Source: Celeribacter baekdonensis
GTDB taxonomy: Bacteria; Pseudomonadota; Alphaproteobacteria; Rhodobacterales; Rhodobacteraceae
DNA length: 64,000 nt
Reading direction: 5' to 3'
Assembly: GCF_900102315.1 (NCBI RefSeq)
Contig: NZ_FNBL01000002.1
Coordinates: 407,194-471,193 of the forward strand
In this document: in pieces, positions 40,356 to 48,400 of the stretch
Layout: each line of letters begins with the position of its first letter
How positions within the stretch are numbered: position 1 is the first letter of the stretch
Made by a program: the position numbers and the translations under genes
Notes under the pieces: generated by a model
Database searches by the model: none
The model's input: the letters and a program-made list of their open reading frames with translations, nothing else
Told to the model about the DNA's origin: nothing

Positions 40356-40751
40356 ATGAAAAAAGCCCTGACGCCCCCGAGTATTGCCGCGCCTTTTGGC
40401 GCCTATTCGCATGGGATTGATGCGGGTCCGGGTGGGCGGATCATCGTGACGTCGGGTCAACTTGGCCTTGCCCCCGATGGCACCTGTCCCGAGGGCGTCA
40501 AAGCCCAGTCAGAACAGTGTTTCGCCAATATTGACGCGATTTTGACAGAGGCGGGTGCAGGACGATCCGATGTGATCCGCATCGCCGCGTTTGTCACCCG
40601 GCGTGAAGATTTTGCGACCTATATGGCGGTGCGCGATGCGTGGTTGGCGCAGGTCGCGGTCAAACCCGCCTCCACCCTGATCATCGTCACGGGTTTCACC
40701 CGCGCAGAGTTTTTGGTCGAGGTCGAAGTCACGGCGGTCGCGCCGGTTTGA
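40356..40751 (+). CDS. RidA-family (YjgF/UK114) enamine/imine deaminase
   Basis: Small trimeric-type cytoplasmic protein of 131 residues that hydrolyses reactive enamine or imine intermediates. The segments PFGAYSHGIDAGPGGRIIVTSGQLG, split across residues 11-35, and VKPASTLIIVTGF are typical of the family, and TRAEFLVEVEVTAVA closes it. The catalytic-type Arg expected near residue 105 of E. coli RidA is not evident here (PASTLI), so it may belong to another RidA subgroup. Start: the ATG at 40356 has GGA about 10 bases upstream; 40341 is possible. It is divergent from the heterocycle operon and may detoxify or process its intermediates. Confidence 0.85.
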   Translation: MKKALTPPSIAAPFGAYSHGIDAGPGGRIIVTSGQLGLAPDGTCPEGVKAQSEQCFANIDAILTEAGAGRSDVIRIAAFVTRREDFATYMAVRDAWLAQVAVKPASTLIIVTGFTRAEFLVEVEVTAVAPV

Positions 40752-40776
40752 GGCGCGACCGGATTTGATTATTTTT
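40735..40776. terminator. Terminator overlapping the ridA stop
   Basis: CGGTCGCGCC (40735-40744) pairs perfectly with GGCGCGACCG (40752-40761), with a T-rich tail ending in TTTTTT at 40772-40777. The stop codon lies in the loop. It separates ridA from the convergent PHP gene. Confidence 0.9.
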
Positions 40777-41713
40777 TCGGCATTTTATAGGCCGGGTTGG
40801 GCATCGGATTGGACCATGCCCGTTTTCCGGCCCGGTCCAATACCGTCACACGCACCCAAGGGCTGTTGTAAAACCGCCCCATCGGCACCTGCGCCTGGGT
40901 CAGGCTTTCGCCATGGACCGCCGTGGCGGCGCTGCCATGGCCCTGAACAATCACGGAGGAGACGGCGGAGCACTGCACCGTCATCGCTTTGTCGCTGACC
41001 TCAACGTGGCGCAATTCCGGGCCTTGCGAGCTATAGAAATCGCCGCGTTTGAGTGCGTCCAAAAGCGCCTCAGGGCTGTTCTCTTCGGATTTGACCATGA
41101 CCCAACCGCCGAAATGGTCGGGTTCGGAAAAATGCGCGTCATCGGTGGCGATCAGGGTCAGATCACGGCCTTCCGAGAGCAGCAAATCGGCATAAAACGC
41201 TCCATCTGCGCGGTCACAGCCCATGGCGCAGCCGTGGTTGTAAATCTCGACCGCATGGGCGGCCTCGATCGAACGCGCGTCAGAGAGGGACATGCCGGAC
41301 CATTGCGGATGCGCCACGGCGACAAAAGCCCCGGCGTCGCGGGCGCGTTGGGCAAGCTCGGGCCCGGTTTCTTGGTCGTCCACGGGCACAAAGGCCGGGC
41401 TGTTGGAGGGGGTAAAATCGGCGGGCAGGCCGACCGCGAGAATATGCCAAAGCTCGCCATTCTCCATCGCGCCGGAATGCAATTCGGCCCCAAGAATGGT
41501 GGTAAACGCGTCATCGCGAAATGGCACAGTGTCGGCCAGTGGATAGTTGTAAACGCCGACAAAATGATCGGTCAGGGCAATGAAATCATAGCCCTCGGCC
41601 TTATAGCGACGGCAGACCTCGGCGGGGGCCAATATCCCGTCGGAGAGCGTGGAATGGGTGTGAAGATTGCCGCGATAAAAACGGCCCGTGGCGGTGAAGG
41701 CGGATGGGATCAT
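40769..41713 (-). CDS. PHP-domain metallohydrolase (CehA/McbA-like)
   Basis: Protein of 314 residues with the PHP fold, a polynuclear metal site that hydrolyses phosphoesters or related bonds. Motif I NLHTHSTLSDG, motif II ALTDHF, the central VAHPQWSG and the late ATDDAHF supply the usual His and Asp ligands. No signal peptide with this start. The ATG at 41713 follows AGAGGA by about 11 bases; the ATG at 41743 lacks a ribosome binding site. The substrate is not known. A three-copy 15-bp tandem repeat lies just upstream. Confidence 0.85.
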   Translation of the reverse strand: MIPSAFTATGRFYRGNLHTHSTLSDGILAPAEVCRRYKAEGYDFIALTDHFVGVYNYPLADTVPFRDDAFTTILGAELHSGAMENGELWHILAVGLPADFTPSNSPAFVPVDDQETGPELAQRARDAGAFVAVAHPQWSGMSLSDARSIEAAHAVEIYNHGCAMGCDRADGAFYADLLLSEGRDLTLIATDDAHFSEPDHFGGWVMVKSEENSPEALLDALKRGDFYSSQGPELRHVEVSDKAMTVQCSAVSSVIVQGHGSAATAVHGESLTQAQVPMGRFYNSPWVRVTVLDRAGKRAWSNPMPNPAYKMPKK

Positions 41714-41767
41714 GCGCGTAGTGTCCTCTAAGCGGTGTTGCATGGAGGTAGCGCCGAGCTGTGTCGC

Positions 41768-41810
41768 GAATATGACAGTCATGAATATGACAGTCGCGAA
41801 TATGACAGTC
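41768..41810. repeat. Three-copy 15-bp tandem repeat upstream of the PHP gene
   Basis: GAATATGACAGTC starts at 41768, 41783 and 41798, separated by AT and GC dinucleotides, giving three units of 15 bp. It lies 55 bases upstream of the PHP start, between it and the ParA stop. It could be tandem regulator sites or a variable-number repeat. There are no spacers, so it is not CRISPR. Confidence 0.9.
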
Positions 41811-41906
41811 GCGCGGGCGACCTGCCTTTGCCGGGGCAGATTTGCCGATTCTGACCGCTTCGTCATGCGGCCAGAGGGCAAAATCTGTGGGCCAGAGCGC
41901 CTGAAT

Positions 41907-42536
41907 TTAGAGTTTGACACCCATGCGTTTGAGCACCGGCTGCCATTGCTGTTTGATCGGGGTGAATCGTGCCTGTTTTTGGTCGAAAATTGACAGGCCT
42001 TCGCGGGCCAAATCGACATAGGCGGCGCGTTCCGAGATCATGGTCACAAGCTCCTGACCATTGGCCGCCAGGAATTCCTTTAGCAACCGTGCATCTTTGC
42101 GCCTTGGATCAATCCGCGACCCAATGGGCAGGATGTCGATTTTGTCTTTTTTGATCTGTTTGATGTCGCGCAGGGATTTCAAAAACCCTTTGGCCGCCAA
42201 TTCGTCAAACATCGAGGCCATCACCGGGGTGACCATGACGTCGGCGTCTTTCAAAAACGGTTTTGCCTCCTCCGCGCCAAACCCCGCACCACTGTCGATC
42301 ACCAGCCATTCGGTCTTTTTGGGCACAGAGGGCCGCGCCGCGCCGGACCAATCAAGCAGGGGGATATGTGGCGCATAGGCAGAGCGGCGTTTGCCCCATT
42401 GGCGCGCCGATTGTTGCGGATCGGCATCGGCCAAAGCGACCTTGAACCCCGCCGCTTTCAACGCCGCGGCCAATGTGATCGCCGTCATGGTTTTGCCGGA
42501 TCCCCCTTTGCTGTTGGCGACCAGTAGCGTTTTCAC
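41907..42536 (-). CDS. Orphan ParA/MinD-family ATPase
   Basis: Protein of 209 residues with the deviant Walker A box KGGSGKT (Lys 10, Lys 15) and DADPQQSARQW. The later WLVIDSGAGFG is the Walker B-like stretch. Short ParA proteins like this position plasmids, chromosomes, chemoreceptor clusters or protein bodies on the nucleoid. There is no ParB or parS here. A 56-residue ribbon-helix-helix gene overlaps its start by 4 bases and is the probable partner, as ParG is for plasmid ParF. The cargo is unknown. Confidence 0.9.
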   Translation of the reverse strand: MKTLLVANSKGGSGKTMTAITLAAALKAAGFKVALADADPQQSARQWGKRRSAYAPHIPLLDWSGAARPSVPKKTEWLVIDSGAGFGAEEAKPFLKDADVMVTPVMASMFDELAAKGFLKSLRDIKQIKKDKIDILPIGSRIDPRRKDARLLKEFLAANGQELVTMISERAAYVDLAREGLSIFDQKQARFTPIKQQWQPVLKRMGVKL

Positions 42537-42703
42537 GAGGACGATCCTTTCTTGCTATTTTTCTTGATGAATTTCTGAATATGCTCGCGCAATTCGCGTG
42601 AGGCCGAGGTGCCGGTTTTCTCGCAAAGCGCGACAAAGTCATCCCGGTCGGCCTTGGGCAGGCGAATGATCAAGCTGCTGTCTTTTTTGCTTTTGGGGGG
42701 CAT
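42533..42703 (-). CDS. Small ribbon-helix-helix protein, ParA partner
   Basis: A 56-residue basic protein. SSLIIRLPKADRDDFVALCE fits the beta strand and helix of a ribbon-helix-helix DNA-binding domain, and the ends are lysine-rich. It overlaps the ParA-like gene by 4 bases. The ATG at 42703 gives the most protein-like start; the frame continues upstream but with lower-quality sequence. GTATATAC (42731-42738), a perfect palindrome 28 bases upstream, could be its autoregulatory site or part of a promoter. Confidence 0.8.
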   Translation of the reverse strand: MPPKSKKDSSLIIRLPKADRDDFVALCEKTGTSASRELREHIQKFIKKNSKKGSSS

Positions 42704-42793
42704 GTGATATCTCGGTTCGGGTTGAACTTTGTATATACGTTTGTGGGCGGTCGTCAACCGTCTTTCCCGAAAAACCTTTAGAAAAGCCACAGA

Positions 42794-43003
42794 TTAAATC
42801 CGTGCGCTGGTGAGATTTTCGAACCGATCAAGCATCAGACCGCGGCTGTCGGTCATCCACTGGCCGACCACGCCCAGCCCCAAAGCGCCAGAAAGGCCGC
42901 CCATCGCCATCATGTCGCTGTTGAACCGGCCCATTTCCCAAATCAATATGCGACTCCAGAACGCTATTTCGGGCAGGTCGATCCCGACCAGTTCTTCGAT
43001 CAA
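42794..43003 (-). CDS. Possible small protein of unknown function
   Basis: An open frame of 69 codons starting at TTG, upstream of the ribbon-helix-helix gene. The peptide looks protein-like (IAFWSRILIWEMGRFNSDMM, then a Gly-rich hydrophobic stretch), but there is no clear ribosome binding site. It might be the remnant of a longer gene. I do not recognise it. If it is not real, the 430 bases between 42704 and 43132 hold only the promoters of the flanking divergent genes. Confidence 0.3.
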   Translation of the reverse strand: MIEELVGIDLPEIAFWSRILIWEMGRFNSDMMAMGGLSGALGLGVVGQWMTDSRGLMLDRFENLTSARI

Positions 43004-43132
43004 GGCGGCTCTGCGCAGGGGAAGCCCGAGGGGACATCGGGCAATTTACGCTTTTCCTCGCCGGGATCAAATGACACAGTCCGCAAGGCCGCGCGCCATA
43101 CATGCTCTCTCGTTTTGAAAAGGACCCGCCCC

Positions 43133-44095
43133 ATGTCTGACCTGCGTCTGTCTGATCCTGTGACCCTTATTTCTTCTGACAGCTTCACCCCGGATGAAAT
43201 CGCGCGGGTCGAGGCCGTCGCCCCGGCGTTGCGTGCCGGAACCAAAGAGGCCCGCGAGGCCTTGCCTGCGGATCAGCGCGCCTTGATCAAAGCCATTGCC
43301 AACAAGGGCCATCGGGCGATTGATGGCGCACAAATGGACCTGTTTCCCAATCTCAAACTTATTGCGCAATTTGGCGTCGGCTATGATGCGATCGACGTCG
43401 GGGCGGCGACGGCGCGCGGGATCAAAGTGACCAATACACCGGATGTGTTGAACGAAGATGTGGCGGATTTGGCGGTGGCGATGATGCTGGGCTGGGCGCG
43501 TCACATCCCGCAAGGCGACGCTTGGGTGCGGGATGGCACATGGGCATCGGGGCGCGAATTGCCGCTCAATCGCAAAATGTCCGGGGCCAAGGTGGGCATC
43601 GCCGGGATGGGCCGGATCGGCCGCGCCATCGCCGACCGTTTGGCGGCATTCAACATGGAGGTTCACTATTGCTCACGGGGGCAAAAGGACACGCCCGGCT
43701 GGACCTATCACGCCGATGTGGTGGCTTTGGCGGCGGCGGTCGATTGGCTTGTGGTCGCCGTGGTCGGCGGGGACAGCACGCGCGGCTATGTTTCGCGCGC
43801 GGCCATCGAGGCGCTGGGGCCGCAGGGCGTGGTGATCAACATCGCGCGCGGCACATGCATTGACGAAGAGGCGCTGATCGAAGCGTTGCAACAGGGCAAA
43901 ATCGCAGGTGCCGGGTTGGATGTGTTTTACAATGAGCCGCATGTCGATGCGCGGTTGATCGCGATGGACAATGTGTTGTTACAGCCGCATCAGGCGTCTT
44001 CGACTGTCGAAACCCGCCGCGATATGTCCATGGCGCAATGCGCCAATTTGGCGGCGTTTTTTGCCGGTGAGGCTTTGATCACGCCTGTGAACTGA
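43133..44095 (+). CDS. D-2-hydroxyacid dehydrogenase (NAD(P)-dependent)
   Basis: Enzyme of 320 residues that reduces 2-oxo acids such as glyoxylate or hydroxypyruvate. The Rossmann motif GIAGMGRIGRAIADRLAAF is intact. So are the catalytic residues: Arg in NIARGTCIDEEALI, Glu in GLDVFYNEP and His in LLQPHQASST. The ATG at 43133 has AAGGA about 9 bases upstream; a TTG six codons earlier is less likely. It is not obviously linked to its neighbours. Exact substrate is not readable. Confidence 0.92.
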   Translation: MSDLRLSDPVTLISSDSFTPDEIARVEAVAPALRAGTKEAREALPADQRALIKAIANKGHRAIDGAQMDLFPNLKLIAQFGVGYDAIDVGAATARGIKVTNTPDVLNEDVADLAVAMMLGWARHIPQGDAWVRDGTWASGRELPLNRKMSGAKVGIAGMGRIGRAIADRLAAFNMEVHYCSRGQKDTPGWTYHADVVALAAAVDWLVVAVVGGDSTRGYVSRAAIEALGPQGVVINIARGTCIDEEALIEALQQGKIAGAGLDVFYNEPHVDARLIAMDNVLLQPHQASSTVETRRDMSMAQCANLAAFFAGEALITPVN

Positions 44096-44185
44096 CACGG
44101 GTGACATCTGGCCCTCTGTCTTTCTCGAAAGAGGTGTGGCGTCTTTCTGCGCGACAGGCGGGCCGGAAATGCCTAAAGGGGAGTT

Positions 44186-44299
44186 AAAGCGTTTCGCGAC
44201 AAACTTGGCTTAAAGCTTTGGCGTGACACGCGCAAACCCTATAGATGGTGAATGTGTTTCGTAAATAAGTTGTGTCTCAGCTTGGTTTCGAAACGCTTT
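44186..44299. repeat. Large inverted repeat of the TAAAGCGT family
   Basis: AAAGCGTTTCG (44186-44196) and its complement CGAAACGCTTT (44289-44299) face each other across 92 bases, in the 234-bp gap before the lipoprotein gene. The left end (AAAGCGTTTCGCGACAAACT) almost repeats 556-575. It contains no gene. It resembles a small mobile-type or REP-like element, but no terminal duplication could be established. Confidence 0.7.
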
Positions 44300-44329
44300 G
44301 GCGATGAGTGACGCAAAAGGAAAAAGTCG

Positions 44330-44611
44330 ATGAAATATGGTTTTGTACTGGCGGGATTGGTGGCTTTGGCGGGCTGCGCGGACCCGATGACACAGGTGAC
44401 GCCGGAGGGGTTTCTCAAAGAGGTGCCCGAGAGCGTCCTTGCCCTCGCGGCCCCGGATCAAAACCTCAATGCCGTTCAGCTCAACCCCAAAGACGGCTGT
44501 TTCTGGTATCAGCATGTTGGTCCGGTCGAGACGACAATGTTGCCGCTGCGCACCCCGCGCGGCAACGTGATTTGCGCACAGCAACAAGAACCGCAACTGA
44601 CGGCGATGTGA
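44330..44611 (+). CDS. Small lipoprotein of unknown function
   Basis: A 93-residue protein with a lipoprotein signal: KYGFVLAGLVALAGC, cleaved before Cys 16. An Asp after the Cys (CADPM) would favour inner-membrane retention under the E. coli rule, which may not hold here. The remainder is short, with two more Cys residues (in DGCFW and VICAQ) that could form a disulfide. AAAAGGAAAAAG precedes the ATG. It is convergent with the L,D-transpeptidase gene. Confidence 0.85.
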   Translation: MKYGFVLAGLVALAGCADPMTQVTPEGFLKEVPESVLALAAPDQNLNAVQLNPKDGCFWYQHVGPVETTMLPLRTPRGNVICAQQQEPQLTAM

Positions 44612-44628
44612 TCTGAGGGCGGGTCGTG

Positions 44629-45297
44629 TCAGCTTTGCGCTGTGACGACCCGTTCCGCCGGATAAAGATGGGCGGTGGCGCCGGTGTCGACCCGATCATA
44701 GAGGTCGATCACATGGGCCATGACCATCCGCACACAGCCCGAACTGGCGCGCGACCCGATAGAACGCGGGTAGGGCGTGCCATGGATGCGCAGATAGGTG
44801 TCGCGGTTGCCAACGTAGAGATAGAGCGCGCGTGACCCAAGCGCATTGCGCGGACCCGGTGCCATCCCATCGGCGTATTGCGCGTAGGTTTCCGGCTCGC
44901 GCTTGATCATGTTGGGGGTCGGGGTCCAGGTTGGCCATTTCACCTTGCGTTTGATCGCATAGGTGCCGGGTTCATAGAGACCGTCCCGCCCAATCGCCAC
45001 GCCATAGCGCATCGCAGTGCCGCCCTCTTCGATCAGATAGAGATAGCGCGCAACCGCATCGACATGGATGTCTCCGGGGACGAGACCGGCATTGGCTTCA
45101 ACCCGGCGCGGCAAAAAGCGATCGTGCAGATCCCAGGGATTGGTGGTTTCAAGATCGAAATTCGCGGGTGTCACCTGTGCATCCCAGGTCTCCCAATCGC
45201 TTTTTGTCGCGGCCATGGCCGATGTCGCCACCGTGCCGAGGGCGGTGGCGGAAAACAGCGCGGTGGAGGTTTGAATAAAATGGCGACGGGTGAACAT
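44629..45297 (-). CDS. L,D-transpeptidase (YkuD domain)
   Basis: Periplasmic peptidoglycan cross-linking or lipoprotein-anchoring enzyme of 222 residues. The N-terminus (FTRRHFIQTSTALFSATALG) is a twin-arginine-like signal. The YkuD active site IHGTPYPRSIGSRASSGCVRM is split at the usual places: His near 185 and the nucleophile Cys near 200. AAGGAG lies before the ATG at 45297. This is a short form without LysM or peptidoglycan-binding domains, as common in Rhodobacterales. Confidence 0.93.
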   Translation of the reverse strand: MFTRRHFIQTSTALFSATALGTVATSAMAATKSDWETWDAQVTPANFDLETTNPWDLHDRFLPRRVEANAGLVPGDIHVDAVARYLYLIEEGGTAMRYGVAIGRDGLYEPGTYAIKRKVKWPTWTPTPNMIKREPETYAQYADGMAPGPRNALGSRALYLYVGNRDTYLRIHGTPYPRSIGSRASSGCVRMVMAHVIDLYDRVDTGATAHLYPAERVVTAQS

Positions 45298-45359
45298 ATG
45301 CGTGACTCCTTTGGGCAGCAGGGTGCGGTAGCAACCCAACTTTGCCATACTTAAGCTAA

Positions 45360-45385
45360 CCCCATAAAAACGCAAGTTTTTGGGG
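45360..45385. other. Hairpin between the PFOR and L,D-transpeptidase genes
   Basis: CCCC (45360-45363), AAAAAC (45366-45371), GTTTTT (45376-45381) and GGGG (45382-45385) form a stem with a 2-nt bulge. It lies in the 191-bp gap between two minus-strand genes. It may end PFOR transcription or shape the transpeptidase leader. Confidence 0.4.
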
Positions 45386-45488
45386 GAGAGTTCACGATCT
45401 CTTTAACTTTACTGAAAGTGCGGGGTATTCACCCGATCCTGTCTGGACCGGATGATGTGACGGTTTTTGTGAAACGCAGACGCTTCGT

Positions 45489-48400
45489 TCAAAACGACCC
45501 CGTGCCCATCACCCGGCTTGGGTCCGGGCCTTTTTCCATCTCGGCGAATTCCTCATAGGTGCGGTATTTGTCCAAGATGCCTTTTTGCGCCAAGGCCAAA
45601 AGGTCCGCCGCCTCTTCGGGGCGCGATTTTGTCAGGGCGCGATACCGCAACTCGCCATAGGCATAGTCTTTGAAGGCCAGACTCGGGCGCGGGCTGTCGA
45701 GGCGGAAGGGCGGCTCACCTGAGCCATGCAGGGCCGGATCATAGCGCAACAGTGGCCAATAGCCGGATTTCACCGCCTTGGCTTGTTGATCCATGCCTTT
45801 CGACATGTCGATCCCATGGGCGATGCAATGAGAATAGGCGAGGATGATCGACGGCCCGTCCCACGCCTCGGCTTCGCGGAAGGCGCGCAGGGTGTGTTGC
45901 GGGTTCGCGCCCAAGGCGACCTGTGCCACATAGACATTGCCATAGGCGATGGCTTGCAGCGCCATGTCTTTGCGATTGGTGCGTTTGCCGGCGGCGGCGA
46001 ATTTGGCAATCGCCCCCAATGGTGTGGCTTTGGAGGCCTGCCCGCCGGTGTTGGAATACACTTCGGTGTCCATCACCAGAATGTTGACGTTGCGGCCCGA
46101 GGCCAAGACGTGATCAAGGCCCCCATAGCCGATGTCATAGGCCCAGCCATCGCCGCCAACGAGCCAGATGGCGCGTTTGACAAGGTGATCGGACAGCGAC
46201 AACAGATGCTCAACCTCAGAGGTTTGCGGCAGGCTCAATAGCTTGACCCGAAGGGCGGCGACCCGTTCGCGTTGGGTACGGATTTCACTTTCGCGGACCT
46301 GCGGCGCGGTGAGGATGGCGTCGACCAAATCCTCGCCGACTTCCTGCGCCATGTCTGTTAAAAGCGCGCGCGCCACATCGGTTTGTTTGTCAACCGCCAA
46401 GCGGAAGCCAAGGCCAAATTCGGCGTTGTCTTCGAACAGAGAATTGGCCCAAGCCGGGCCACGCCCCTCGGCGTTTTTGGTCCAAGGGGTCACGGGCAGG
46501 TTGCCGCCGTAAATCGACGAACATCCGGTGGCATTGGCCACCATCAAACGGTCGCCAAAGAGCTGTGACAGCAGTTTGACATAGGGCGTCTCGCCACAGC
46601 CCGCGCAGGCACCGGGGAACTCAAACAGCGGTTCCAAAAACTGCACGCCGCGCACATTGGCGAAATCGACGCGGGAGCGGTCATTGACCGGAAGGCTTTC
46701 AAAAAACGCAATATTTTCGCGCTCTTTTTCGGGCAAATCGCCTTTGATCACCATGTTGATGGCTTTGTGGGTCGGGTCATCGGCGGACACCGCCGGGCAG
46801 GCCTCGACACAAAGCGAGCAGCCGGTGCAATCCTCCAAATAGAACTCAAGCGCAAACTGCGCGCCGGGGTAGCCGCGGGTGTTGACCGGCGCGGATTTAA
46901 AGCCTTTGGGCGCGGCTGACAGCCGCTCTTCGTCAAAATATTTTGCGCGAATGACCGAATGCGGGCAGACAAAGGAACACTGGCCACATTGGATGCATTC
47001 ATCGGCAATCCAAACCGGCACATCCTCGGCCACATTGCGTTTTTCCCACGCGGCGGTGCCGGACGGAAAGGTGCCATCGACGGGCAGGGCGGACACCGGG
47101 ATGTCGTCGCCGATGCCCTCCATCATTTTCGCCGTGACATCGCGGACAAAATCGGGGGCATCATGCGGCACCAAAGCGGGGCGCTCAAGCGTGCTTGTGG
47201 CATCATGCGGTATCGCGATTTCATGCAGCCCCGCCAGCGCGCCATCGACGGCGGCAAAGTTCATATCGACAATATGTTTGCCCTTTTTGGTGTAGGTTTT
47301 GTCAATCGCCGCTTTGATTTTGGCAATGGCTTCATCACGCGGTAAGACGTTTGAGAGGGCAAAGAAACAGGTCTGAAGGATGGTATTTGTGCGCGCGCCA
47401 AGGCCGACTTCGCGGGCAGCAGCCGAGGCATCAATGACGTAGAATTTCAACTGTTTGTCGATGATCGTTTGCTGCGCAGAACGCGGCAGGCGGTCCCATG
47501 TGGCGTCCGCCCCATAGGGCGAATTCAACAGGAAGGTTGCGCCGGGGGCCGCGAGTTTCAACACGTCCATTTTCATCAGGAAATGGAACTGATGGCAGGC
47601 GACGAAATTGGCCGAAGCGATCAGATAGGGCGCGGCAATGGGGTCGGGGCCAAAGCGCAGGTGGCTTTCGGTGATCGCGCCGGATTTGTGGCTGTCATAG
47701 ACGAAATAGCCCTGGGCAAAATGGCCGGGCTCATGGGCGATGATTTTGACCGAGTTCTTGTTGGCGCCGACCGTGCCATCCGCGCCCAACCCGTAAAACA
47801 CCGCGCGCACGATGGTGTCTTTTTCGATGTCATAGCTGGGGTCGACGGACAAGGAGGTAAAGGTCACATCGTCATGGATGCCGACGGTGAAATTCGGCTT
47901 TGGCGCGTTTTTGGACAGATTGTCGAACACCGCCTTGGCTTGGGCTGGGGTGAAGTCTTTGGAGGACAGCCCATAACGCCCGCCGATCACACGGGGCAGG
48001 GTGGCGCGGGTGCCTGTCGCAGCGGCCTCCATCAGGGTTGAGATCACGTCGAGGTAAAGCGGCTCGCCCGTGGCCCCGCTTTCTTTTGAACGATCCAGAA
48101 CGGCGATTTTTTCGACCGTTTGGGGCAGGGCAGAGAGGAAATGCGCGGCTGAAAACGGACGGTAGAGCCGCACGGTGATGAGGCCGATTTTCTCGCCTTT
48201 CGCGACCAGATCCGCCACCGTGGCCGCGATCACATCGACGCCCGATCCCATGGCGATCACCACGCGGGTCGCATCCGGCGCGCCGAAGTAATCAAAGGGT
48301 TTGTAGGGACGCCCGGTCATCGCGCTAAGTTTCGTCATCTCATCCGCGACAATGTCGGGGGTGGCGGCGTAAAACAGGTTCGATGCCTCCCGGCCTTGGA

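Noticed and set aside
41768-41810. Tandem repeats as a CRISPR array
   Set aside because: The units are contiguous without spacers, only 15 bp long, and no cas genes are present.
42810-43118. A 102-codon plus-strand open frame between the RHH and dehydrogenase genes
   Set aside because: Arg/Pro/Ser-rich shadow-like peptide with no ribosome binding site; it runs over the leader of the dehydrogenase gene.
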